DNA from: a bacterium
Lineage (GTDB): Bacteria > SAR324 > XYD2-FULL-50-16
Length of the DNA stretch: 64,000 nucleotides
Direction: 5' to 3'
NCBI GenBank assembly: GCA_018829445.1
Contig: JAHJTV010000038.1
Coordinates: forward strand, 1 to 64,000
Part shown: in pieces, positions 54,679 through 62,664 of the stretch
Layout: each line of letters begins with the position of its first letter
Position numbering within the stretch: the first letter of the stretch is position 1
Translations under genes and position numbers: made by a program
Notes under the pieces: generated by a model
What the model was told of the DNA's origin: nothing
Databases searched by the model: none
What the model saw: only the letters and a program-made list of their open reading frames with translations

Positions 54679-55733
54679 TGGTCAGTCCCCTTGTTTTCCA
54701 GACGAAGGCGGGATTTCGCAATAGCCTCATGCAGTTTTTGTTGCAATACTTCTTTGGTGGGCAAAACGGTGAGGTATTCGGCCACATGGATACCGGATTG
54801 ATCCAATTCCAGCAGTTCAATTTGTTCTTCTTTTTTTCCGGTACACAAGATTAGACCTAAAGGCTCGTTTTCCCCGGCTTCCTGTTCATATTTCGCCAGC
54901 CAGCGCAGATAGAGTTCCATTTGGCCTTTGTAAGCCGCTTTGAAATTCCCCTGTTTCAGTTCAATCATCACCAACCGTTTGAGTTTGCGATTGTAAAGCA
55001 GCAGGTCAATGTAAAAATCCTCCTGATCGATTTCAATGCGTTTCTGTCTGGCCACAAAGGTAAACCCGGCTCCCAGTTCCAGCAGAAATTGTTCAATTTC
55101 CCGAAGGATGGCATCTTCCAGGTCTTTTTCGTAGTAGTGGTCGTTGAGTTCCAGAAAATCCAGGATATAGGGATCTTTTAAAATCAGGTTGGGCGACAGT
55201 TGATTTTCTTCCCTGAGTTTCAACAGTTCCTGTTCTATCAGTTCGTCCGGTTTTTTAGAGAGGGCGGTGCGTTCAAATAACATGGAATCTATGCGATCAC
55301 GAAGTGTTCTTACACTCCATTTTTCCATACGACACATCTCCGCATAGAACTCCCTTTGTAATTGATCTTTTAGGGGAATCAGCACTGTAAAGTGAGTCCA
55401 ACTTAATTGTCGTATCAGTGATGCGACAATTTGTTGATCATTAAAAACTGAAGAAAATTGTATCATCCTGCGAAGATTTTTTTCGGCAAATCCTTTCCCA
55501 TATATATCTACTAATTGTCTCGACAGTGAGGAGACAATTTGTTTGCCATAATCCGCCCGTTCGCCTTTAAGGAATTCCTCATTGATGCGTTTGCCAATCT
55601 GCCAATGAAGCAGGGTTAAGGTGGCATTAACAGTGGTCGTAACTTGCGTGCGACTCTCTTCAATCAGGTTTTTAATATCCCGAACTAATTTTTTAGGTAC
55701 TAAATCCTCCTTTTTTATCACTTTACGGCTCAT
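54675..55733 (-). CDS. YhcG/DUF1016 family PDDEXK nuclease
   Basis: 352 aa. N-terminal DUF1016 helical domain (VNATLTLLHWQIGKRINEE, GERADYGKQIVSSLSRQL, FAEKNLRRMIQFSSVF, LSWTHFTVLIPLKDQLQREF), then a PDDEXK nuclease fold with DFYIDLLLYNRKLKRLVMIELKQG-type catalytic Asp...Glu-x-Lys and a GQMELYLRWL helix. The family occurs often inside type I R-M loci, and its role there is not settled; an added nuclease or anti-mobile-element function is likely. It sits between hsdM and hsdS with 4-base overlaps on both sides. Confidence 0.9.
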   Translation of the reverse strand: MSRKVIKKEDLVPKKLVRDIKNLIEESRTQVTTTVNATLTLLHWQIGKRINEEFLKGERADYGKQIVSSLSRQLVDIYGKGFAEKNLRRMIQFSSVFNDQQIVASLIRQLSWTHFTVLIPLKDQLQREFYAEMCRMEKWSVRTLRDRIDSMLFERTALSKKPDELIEQELLKLREENQLSPNLILKDPYILDFLELNDHYYEKDLEDAILREIEQFLLELGAGFTFVARQKRIEIDQEDFYIDLLLYNRKLKRLVMIELKQGNFKAAYKGQMELYLRWLAKYEQEAGENEPLGLILCTGKKEEQIELLELDQSGIHVAEYLTVLPTKEVLQQKLHEAIAKSRLRLENKGTDQ

Positions 55734-57463
55734 TCCTCATCCTCCGAAAAATGATGCGCAAACGCTGTCGAAAGCTCCTTGATTAGCAGTGTTTCTGTTT
55801 CCGCGATTTCTCCGGTAATCACCTTGAGTTTTTCCAGTAACAGATCCGGGTCGTGAATCTCCGCCTCCGGGGTATTGGGATTCTTGGCGTCCAGGTTATA
55901 GATGGGCCAGAAGATGCGCTCTGCAGCGGATTGTTCATCCCTGGCTTTTTGCCTGAGGTTGTCCGCCTGGGTTTTTAACTCCTGTTTTTTGCCATTATCG
56001 GCCGTTTTGGCTTGCTGTTCCAGGTCGCCAGCCTGATTATTCAGTTCCTCCGCTTTATCCCGATGGGGTTTGGCTTTGGCTTCGGCTTCCAATTTGCGGG
56101 ATTTAAAATCCACCTTCCAAGCCAGTTCGCTCTCGATCCGATCGGCGAAACCATTTGATTCTTTCCCCCACCAGTCTTTTTCCGCTTGAAACTCTTCCAG
56201 GGTAATGGGTTTGGTTTTGGAATAGCTTTTATAACCGGTTGGATAGGGATGCTCATAATACCAGATAGTCTCGGTGGGTTTGCCTTTGGTGAAAAAGAGC
56301 AGGTTGGTTTTAATACCGGTGTAAGGATTAAACACGCCGTTGGGCAAGCGGATAATGGTGTGCAGGTTACACTCATCCAGCAAAAGCTGTTTAACTTTGG
56401 CTTTAACCCCTTCACCAAACAAGTTCCCATCCGGTAAAATAATGGCTCCCCGGCCGCCACCTTTTAACAGCTTTTTGACAATCAAGGTGAGGAACATATC
56501 TGATGTTTCCCGGGTGCGCAGATCGGAAGGAAAGTCGGTCCCTACACCATCCTCTTCACTACCACCAAAGGGTGGATTGGTAATGACGCAATCTACTTTA
56601 TCGTTATTTGACCAGTCGTTCCAGGCTCGCGCCAGGGTATTACGATGCTCAATCTGGGAGGGGACATCAATCCCGTGCAGCATCATATTGGTCGTACAGA
56701 GCAGGTGAGGCAACTGCTTTTTTTCAATCCCGTGAATGCTTGCTTCAATGGCTTTTTTATCTGCAGCGCTGGATTTATTGTTCATTTGACCGCTGAAGTG
56801 ATCAATGGTCGCCGTTAAGAAGCCACCGGTCCCACAGGCGGGATCAAGCACCGTTTCCCGTTTGTCCAAACGAGGATTGACCCTTTGCACCATAAAATGG
56901 GTAATGGCCCTGGGTGTATAGAACTCACCGGCATTGCCCGCGCTGCGCAGATCGTTCAGGATCTGTTCATAAATATCTCCCAGGTTCTGACGCTCTTTAA
57001 AATCGTGAAAGTTGATGGCCTCATCCAGTTTTTCAATCACTTCCAGCAAAAGAGGGCCCGATTTCATATAGTTATTGGAATCGGCAAAAACCTCCCGCAC
57101 TACTTTGGCTTTAGCCCGGTTTTGTTCATCATCAATCGCTTCCAAATCGATTTCCCGCAGCCCGGGGAAGACGGTGCCATTCACATAAGCAATCAGGTCA
57201 CTGGCAGCGATTTGGGGTGCTGTCTTGCCATCGGGTCTTTTCAGATATTTTGCCCAGTTTTTCCAACGACAGGCTTCAGGGATAGGGGATTTGTATTTTT
57301 TCCCCTGATCTTTGACATCATCCGACCATTCTTCCTCACGCTGGTCAAAGATCTTGAGAAAAAGCATCCAGGTGAGTTGACCGATGCGCTGGGCGTCTCC
57401 ATCCACCCCGTCATCCTTGCGCATGATATCCTGAATGGTTTTAATACTGCTGCTGATGCTCAT
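55730..57463 (-). CDS. hsdM: Type I restriction-modification methyltransferase subunit
   Basis: 577 aa from ATG 57463, which starts MSISSSIKTIQDIMRKDDG like its relatives and follows CGGAAAACCAT. A longer frame opens at 57505 but lacks support. N-terminal HsdM_N helical domain, then the N6-adenine methyltransferase fold with SAM motif DPACGTGGF (207-215) and catalytic NPPFGG (296-301), and a C-terminal coiled region (about 465-525, EELNNQAGDLEQQAKTADNG-like). With HsdS it methylates the target; with HsdR it forms the nuclease. The gap to hsdR is 123 bases and contains no gene. Confidence 0.95.
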   Translation of the reverse strand: MSISSSIKTIQDIMRKDDGVDGDAQRIGQLTWMLFLKIFDQREEEWSDDVKDQGKKYKSPIPEACRWKNWAKYLKRPDGKTAPQIAASDLIAYVNGTVFPGLREIDLEAIDDEQNRAKAKVVREVFADSNNYMKSGPLLLEVIEKLDEAINFHDFKERQNLGDIYEQILNDLRSAGNAGEFYTPRAITHFMVQRVNPRLDKRETVLDPACGTGGFLTATIDHFSGQMNNKSSAADKKAIEASIHGIEKKQLPHLLCTTNMMLHGIDVPSQIEHRNTLARAWNDWSNNDKVDCVITNPPFGGSEEDGVGTDFPSDLRTRETSDMFLTLIVKKLLKGGGRGAIILPDGNLFGEGVKAKVKQLLLDECNLHTIIRLPNGVFNPYTGIKTNLLFFTKGKPTETIWYYEHPYPTGYKSYSKTKPITLEEFQAEKDWWGKESNGFADRIESELAWKVDFKSRKLEAEAKAKPHRDKAEELNNQAGDLEQQAKTADNGKKQELKTQADNLRQKARDEQSAAERIFWPIYNLDAKNPNTPEAEIHDPDLLLEKLKVITGEIAETETLLIKELSTAFAHHFSEDEE

Positions 57464-57586
57464 ATGGTTTTCCGTTTGTTTTACTTTTTTTATCCGCGTG
57501 GGCACTAAAGTAGCCCACTCTACATGGATCTTATAGAATTAAAGCCATTAAATTGGGTTGTGGGTGCCATCCGTATTCGATTTTTA

Positions 57587-60013
57587 CTAAGCGCTTTTTG
57601 AGCCATTGGTTGCGTATAACGCTTGCTCAAGCTCGGTAATGGCCTGGGAGAACTGATCGGTTCCGCCAAATATACCCCGCCGGATCTGGGTTTTACTTCC
57701 TATTTGATCAAAGGGGGGAAGCTCCAGTATTTTAGGGTCCTCGATATCAACGATACCGTTATGGGCGTATTTTTCCAGCAGACATTCCAGCACTTCTCTG
57801 GCTTGATCACCATATTTGCCAAAATAATTCCGCTTTTTCACATTGTCTGCCCTTTCTTTGCGGGTGAGGGGTTTTTGATCGAAGGCAATATGAGTCACCA
57901 GATCAAAAATGTCCAGTGCCTCGCTTCCCGGGACAGCCTGCCTCAGAACATCAATCGGAATACCTGCCTTTACCAGTTCTTCAATGATGACTTTTTTCCG
58001 TTCACTTTGGTTCCAGCGTCGAAGAAAATCATGGAGGGTGTGGTACTGCTCGATTAGAGTTTTTTTGATATCCTCTTTCAGGAAAACACGATAATCCTCC
58101 GTGATCAGCTTGCCATCAGCATCAAGATATTGGGAGCGCTCCACTGCGGTGCGCACTTTGACATCATCCAGATGATATTTGGGTGGTTTTTCCCTGACGC
58201 TACCTTCATCATCCCAGTTTCCATTACCAGGAGCATATGGGGTTTCCGGCATTTCGTTTTCACCGGCAGGCAGTTCACTCTCACCGGCATCTTCCGGAGG
58301 AACCACGGAATCATCCACTCCCGGTTCATAAATCACCACCGGTTCACCATCAAAATCCGGGTCTGCAAAGAGTCGGGTTGCTCCTTTGAAGTCCATAATG
58401 GTAAAAAAGAGTTTTTGGTAATCTTCCCGAAGGCGGGTTCCGCGCCCGATAATCTGTTTGAATTCTGTCATTGAGTTGATGGTCTGATCCAGCACCACCA
58501 GTTTGCAGGTCTTGGCATCCACTCCGGTGGTCAACAACTTGGAGGTGGTGGCGATCACCGGGTAGGGTTCATCATTATCAATGAAATAAGAAAGCTGTGC
58601 TTTGCCTTCTTTATCATCGCCGGTAATTCGTACCACGTAGCGTCGATTGGCTGTTGCTGCGGGAATCAGTTTGACCAGTTCCTGGCGCATCCGTTCAGCA
58701 TGGGGCTGATCATCACAAAAGACAATGGTTTTGGACATGGGGTCGGTACCTTTTAAGTATTCCCATACTTTTCGGGCGACCAGTTCCGTGCGCTGGGTCA
58801 GCACTAGATTACGGTCAAAATCTTTAGTGTTATACTCACGCTGCTCGACTTCATGGCCATATTTATCAGTTTTGCCCATTTCAGGAATATATCCCGCAGC
58901 ATCCATATCGGTAACAATCCGAATCACTTTATAGGGTGCCAGAAACCCATCTTCAATGCCCTGTTTCAAAGAGTAGGTGTAAATCGGTTCTCCGAAGTAA
59001 GTAATATTGCTGATTTCTTTGGTTTCCTTGGGCGTAGCTGTTAAGCCAATGTGGGTGGCTTCATCAAAATGCTCCAGGATTTCCCGCCAAGCCGAATCCT
59101 CTTTGGCACTTCCCCGGTGACACTCATCGATCACTACCAGATCAAAAAAGTCTTTGGGAAAGTCCCTGAATATCTGCTTTTCCTCATCGGTGCCAGTTAC
59201 CGCTTGATACAGCGAAAGGTAGATTTCAAAGTTTTTCTTTACAGAGCGGTTGGAAATTTTATGCATCACTTCACCAAAGGGAGCAAAATCCTGCTGCATG
59301 GTCTGATCCACCAGAATATTCCGATCCGCCAGAAAGAGTATGCGTTTTTTCAATTTGCCTTTCCACAGTCTCCAGATGATCTGAAAAGCGGTATAGGTTT
59401 TTCCGGTGCCGGTGGCCATTACCAGAAGAATCCGTTTTTGCCCTTTGATGACTGCTTCAATCGATCGATTAATAGCCACTCGTTGATAGTATCGTGCAGC
59501 TCTGCCGGAACCATCCGAGTAGTAATTCTGTTCAACCAGCGCCTTGTTCGGTTCGGTCTCAATCCCTTTCCATTTTTCAAATAATGACCATAGGGTATTC
59601 GGATGAGGAAAGGCTTCCAGTCTCAGCTCCTTTTCTGTTTCGCCGGTGAGTCCGGTTCGATCATGCATTAGAAAACCATCACCGTTTGAGCTGAATGCAA
59701 AGGGTGCATCAATCATTTCAGCATATACCAAAGCTTGCTGCATGCCATGACCGACCGGGTGATTTTTTATCTTGGCTTCAACGACAGCTAAGGGGACATT
59801 GGGTTTGCCATAAAGCACATAATCAGCCCGTTTGGGACCACCTTTCACTTCAGGATTTAAGATCCGCGCAGCCAGATTACCCCGCACCATAATTCGGCCG
59901 TCAGTTAATGGAACTTCTTCACGGATTTGCCTCTGCAACCACCCGGCTTTTTCTAACGCGGGTGTGATGTATTTTGTGCAGATATCCCTTTCTGATAGAT
60001 TATCACTGTTCAT
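57587..60013 (-). CDS. hsdR: Type I restriction-modification restriction subunit (EcoEI-like)
   Basis: An 808-aa translocating nuclease. N-terminal PD-(D/E)xK domain with Asp64, Glu79 and Lys81 (RADYVLYGKP, AVVEAKIKN) and QQALVYAEM. SF2 helicase motifs: Walker A MATGTGKT (199-206), DECHRGSA (296-303), GLTATPKE, and motif VI QIIGRGTRLRED. The C-terminal EcoEI_R domain (about 620-800) binds the methylase core. It pumps DNA past the complex and cuts when translocation stalls. First structural gene of the operon, preceded by a small HTH gene. Confidence 0.95.
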   Translation of the reverse strand: MNSDNLSERDICTKYITPALEKAGWLQRQIREEVPLTDGRIMVRGNLAARILNPEVKGGPKRADYVLYGKPNVPLAVVEAKIKNHPVGHGMQQALVYAEMIDAPFAFSSNGDGFLMHDRTGLTGETEKELRLEAFPHPNTLWSLFEKWKGIETEPNKALVEQNYYSDGSGRAARYYQRVAINRSIEAVIKGQKRILLVMATGTGKTYTAFQIIWRLWKGKLKKRILFLADRNILVDQTMQQDFAPFGEVMHKISNRSVKKNFEIYLSLYQAVTGTDEEKQIFRDFPKDFFDLVVIDECHRGSAKEDSAWREILEHFDEATHIGLTATPKETKEISNITYFGEPIYTYSLKQGIEDGFLAPYKVIRIVTDMDAAGYIPEMGKTDKYGHEVEQREYNTKDFDRNLVLTQRTELVARKVWEYLKGTDPMSKTIVFCDDQPHAERMRQELVKLIPAATANRRYVVRITGDDKEGKAQLSYFIDNDEPYPVIATTSKLLTTGVDAKTCKLVVLDQTINSMTEFKQIIGRGTRLREDYQKLFFTIMDFKGATRLFADPDFDGEPVVIYEPGVDDSVVPPEDAGESELPAGENEMPETPYAPGNGNWDDEGSVREKPPKYHLDDVKVRTAVERSQYLDADGKLITEDYRVFLKEDIKKTLIEQYHTLHDFLRRWNQSERKKVIIEELVKAGIPIDVLRQAVPGSEALDIFDLVTHIAFDQKPLTRKERADNVKKRNYFGKYGDQAREVLECLLEKYAHNGIVDIEDPKILELPPFDQIGSKTQIRRGIFGGTDQFSQAITELEQALYATNGSKSA

Positions 60014-60122
60014 ACCGGATTTTATTTATGTTTTTTCTAGCTTCATTGTTTGATAGTCCGGATTAACTATTTGAGTACAATCCTAAGAGTCTGAAGTTTT
60101 AAAACAGTATCCTTAGTATTGA

Positions 60123-60323
60123 CTATTGTTTTGAAGGTTTTAAATCTGAATGTTCAGAACTTCCATTTTCAATCCATTTATCCACTTTCTCTTTTTTGAA
60201 TTTCCAAAGGCGACCTACTTTATTTGCAGGCATCCCCTTTTCATTAATCCATTTATAAACTGTATCCCGTTTTATTCCGAGATATACGCAGATTTCATCG
60301 ACCGATAACCAGCGATCTTCCAT
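60123..60323 (-). CDS. Helix-turn-helix DNA-binding protein (excisionase family)
   Basis: 66 aa from ATG 60323, chosen because AAGGAG lies five bases before it; an upstream in-frame ATG at 60368 has no such site. WLSVDEICVYLGIKRDTVYK and WINEKGMPANKVGRLWKFKK make the MerR/Xis-type winged helix seen in small HTH_17 proteins. Such genes often precede type I R-M operons and may control them or act as excision factors. It ends 109 bases before hsdR starts. The C-terminal SSEHSDLKPSKQ is disordered. Confidence 0.85.
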   Translation of the reverse strand: MEDRWLSVDEICVYLGIKRDTVYKWINEKGMPANKVGRLWKFKKEKVDKWIENGSSEHSDLKPSKQ

Positions 60324-60748
60324 TCGTACTCCTTGAAAACCAATCAATTCATTTTGGTATTTAGACAAAAATTTCCGGACTGATCAGGTTAACTTAAAAT
60401 CAATCAGCATAAATCGGGTTAAACTCGGTTAGAAATACACAAAATTATGATTTTGTACAAGAATCTTAGCTTGATTTTTAAGGTACTTATCCAGTTTATC
60501 TTGGTTATGCTATATACAGAAGCGGTTGATTTGGCCAGAGTATGAGGGTGGAGTAGTAAGTTTATTACCTGTTAATTTTTTATTTTTTTCGGTCGAGTAT
60601 TCAGAGTATTTAATTTAAACACTGGGTTGTATTTCATTCCTGCTTCTTTTTAACTCGATTCATCTTTATCAAGTGTGGCGGATGTTGTAGATTCAAAAAA
60701 AAAGATACATTTTTGGGGATTCTTGACTCTAATAAAGACAGACCAAAC
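60324..60748. other. Intergenic region right of the defence island
   Basis: About 425 AT-rich bases. It holds the small inverted repeat ACAAAAT-TATG-ATTTTGT (60439-60456), which could be an operator for the HTH gene, and the dispersed repeat at 60475-60513. No other coding signal. Confidence 0.5.
60475..60513. repeat. Dispersed hairpin repeat, copy B
   Basis: Shares TTTTTAAGGTACTTATCCAG and the following ATCT-GG-TA-GCTAT pattern with 16188-16224, with few differences. The stem is partly decayed here (CTTATCCAG against CTTGGTTATG). It lies about 150 bases beyond the right end of the defence operon. Confidence 0.7.
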
Positions 60749-61087
60749 ATGGCTACAAAAATTAAGAAATCTATTATCGGAATTATATTAATCTTTTTTA
60801 GCCTGGAGGTAACGGCTTACGACGACACTCAATATGCTCGCTTTTTTGTAACCAAAAAATGTTACAAATGTGACCTGTATAGGGCCAATTTTTCAGGAGC
60901 CGACTTAACAAATGCTGACTTTTCGGGATCCAATCTAATACTGGCCAATTTTCAAAAAGCAACCCTGTTAGGCGTTAACTTCACGGATACAACCGTTACC
61001 GGAGCTAACTTTACCGGGGCAATGTGGATTGATGGGTCAATATGCCAAAGTGGCTCTTATGGAAAATGTGTTAAAAAGAAAAATTGA
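60749..61087 (+). CDS. Secreted pentapeptide-repeat protein
   Basis: About 112 aa from ATG 60749. A signal peptide (KIKKSIIGIILIFFSLEVTA, cleavage before YDD) is followed by a short segment with two Cys (KKCYKCDLY) and about eight pentapeptide repeats of A(D/N)(L/F)xx type (ANFSGADLTNADFSGSNL, ANFQKATLLGVNFTDT). Repeats build a short right-handed beta-helix; the CxxC and late Cys pair may be disulfides, fitting periplasmic export. The earlier TTG at 60713 would spoil the signal peptide. Role unknown. Confidence 0.8.
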   Translation: MATKIKKSIIGIILIFFSLEVTAYDDTQYARFFVTKKCYKCDLYRANFSGADLTNADFSGSNLILANFQKATLLGVNFTDTTVTGANFTGAMWIDGSICQSGSYGKCVKKKN

Positions 61088-61394
61088 AATCTAGGTTTAG
61101 ATGTTATTATTATACACATGATCTATAATTTTAATTGTGAGTCTTGATTAAAAACCGTTTTGTCGATAATCTATCTCTAACACTGAAGCATCGAAGAATA
61201 CAGAGGTTACATCAGGTTTGAATGCGGCGGACATCATCCAAACCTTGCTGAATGCATTTTTCGTCAAAAAAAAGTGAAGCATCAGACTCTTTTTGAGCAT
61301 AAATAAATCCGGTAAGTTGGTACATGCTCAACTCACAGAGGAAACCGAAAAGGTTTTTTCAGGAAACTAAAACAAACTGAACCAAGGAAAAGTA
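61088..61394. other. Intergenic region before trxA, about 307 bases
   Basis: AT-rich, with no credible ORF. A small hairpin AAACC-GAAAA-GGTTT followed by TTT lies at 61342-61359, too short to call a terminator with confidence. Nothing else seen. Confidence 0.4.
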
Positions 61395-61724
61395 ATGGCT
61401 AGTGATAACATAATTTATCTATCAGATGCCGACTTTGAAGAGAAAGTCATAAAAAGTGATCAGCCTGTTCTTGTTGATTTTTGGGCGGAATGGTGTGGTC
61501 CTTGTAAGATGATCGCCCCCTTTCTTGAGGAATTGGCTGATCAATATAAGGGAAAATTGACTGTTGCCAAGCTGGATGTCGACAAGAATCAAGAAAACGC
61601 AGCAAAATATGGTGTCAGAAGCATTCCTACATTGATTGTTTTTAAAAATGGCGAGCAAGCAGATTTGTTTGTTGGAGCAGATCCTGGAAAAATCAGGCAA
61701 ATGGTAGACAAAGCCATAGCATAG
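61395..61724 (+). CDS. trxA: Thioredoxin
   Basis: A 109-aa thioredoxin with the active site WCGPCK (33-38), [13 protein letters not shown] context, [18 protein letters not shown] and the cis-Pro loop [12 protein letters not shown]. No signal peptide, so cytoplasmic disulfide reductase. Ribosome binding site AAGGAAAA nine bases before the ATG. Followed by a strong hairpin. Confidence 0.97.
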   Translation: MASDNIIYLSDADFEEKVIKSDQPVLVDFWAEWCGPCKMIAPFLEELADQYKGKLTVAKLDVDKNQENAAKYGVRSIPTLIVFKNGEQADLFVGADPGKIRQMVDKAIA

Positions 61725-61765
61725 TTGAATAAGGGTTTACAGCAACAAAATCAAATTAGCTAATG

Positions 61766-61792
61766 ACATCAAAGGATAAACTCCTTTGATGT
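61766..61792 (+). terminator. Hairpin after trxA
   Basis: ACATCAAAGGA-TAAAC-TCCTTTGATGT, a perfect 11-base stem with a 5-base loop, 41 bases after the trxA stop and 70 before truA. No U tract follows on the plus strand, so termination may be inefficient, or it may serve as a 3'-end stabiliser. Confidence 0.5.
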
Positions 61793-61861
61793 ATCTCCTG
61801 CCCAAGAATATCCAGCGTGAAGAAGCTTCATTTCAAATTGTATATCTGACAAGATGCTCAT

Positions 61862-62659
61862 GTGAAAAACCTGTTACTGAAAATCGAATATCTGGGCAAG
61901 CACTTTTGTGGCTGGCAAATCCAACCAAACGCAATTACCATTGAGGGTACCATCAAAGAGGTGCTTGAAAAAATATGCCAATGCCAGATTACCCTAAAGG
62001 CTTGCAGCAGAACGGATTCGGGTGTTCACGCCAAAGGGCAGGTTGCAACCGCACAGGTTCCCGAGACAATCAAACTAAACAGGCTATTCATCAGTTTAAA
62101 TGCCCTTTTGCCCGAGAATATCGCTGTAACAGACCTTGTAGAAGTACCAGCGGAGTTTTCTGTGAGAAGGGGTAAAAAGAGAAAAAGATATACCTATCGA
62201 ATCATAAACTCTCCTATTCCTCGCGTATTTTACAGAGATACCAGTATCTGGAAAAGAACCCGCCTTGATAAAGAAAAACTTCATAGAGCCATCAAATTAT
62301 TTGAGGGGACCCATGATTTTTCGGCTTTCAGAGGCAAAGGATGTCAGCAGCCAAATCCAGTAAAAACCATTTATCGAGTGGATTTAAAAATAACAGAAGA
62401 AGACGGTTTTGAAAAAATTGAATTGATGTTTGAAGGGTCCGGTTTCTTAAAAAACATGGTAAGAATCATGGCAGGAACCTTAATCGATATCAGTCAGGGG
62501 AGAATAGCGGAAAGCCGAATTTTGAAGGCTTTTGAGACAGGAAATAGAAATGATGCAGGAAACACTGCTCCGGCAAAAGGATTAACTTTGGAAGAGATCA
62601 TCTTTGATATTGACCCCTTTTCCAAAAGAGAGATGGATGCCTGGAATAAAACCCTTTAA
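61862..62659 (+). CDS. truA: tRNA pseudouridine(38-40) synthase
   Basis: 265 aa, GTG start (matching the family N-terminus KNLLLKIEYLGKHFCGWQ). The catalytic Asp52 lies in CSRTDSGVHAKGQVA; also RRGKKRKRYTYRI, DFSAFRGKGCQ and the C-terminal GSGFLKNMVRIMAGTLIDI, all TruA hallmarks. Makes pseudouridine at positions 38-40 of the anticodon arm. Convergent with thrC (5-base gap). Confidence 0.96.
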   Translation: MKNLLLKIEYLGKHFCGWQIQPNAITIEGTIKEVLEKICQCQITLKACSRTDSGVHAKGQVATAQVPETIKLNRLFISLNALLPENIAVTDLVEVPAEFSVRRGKKRKRYTYRIINSPIPRVFYRDTSIWKRTRLDKEKLHRAIKLFEGTHDFSAFRGKGCQQPNPVKTIYRVDLKITEEDGFEKIELMFEGSGFLKNMVRIMAGTLIDISQGRIAESRILKAFETGNRNDAGNTAPAKGLTLEEIIFDIDPFSKREMDAWNKTL

Positions 62660-62664
62660 ATCTA

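Noticed and set aside
50043..60748. Prophage or integrative element carrying the defence genes
   Set aside because: No integrase, structural phage gene or tRNA target is visible, and no clear direct repeats flank the island.
61342..61359. Hairpin AAACC/GGTTT before trxA as terminator
   Set aside because: Only five pairs with a short T run; too weak to call.
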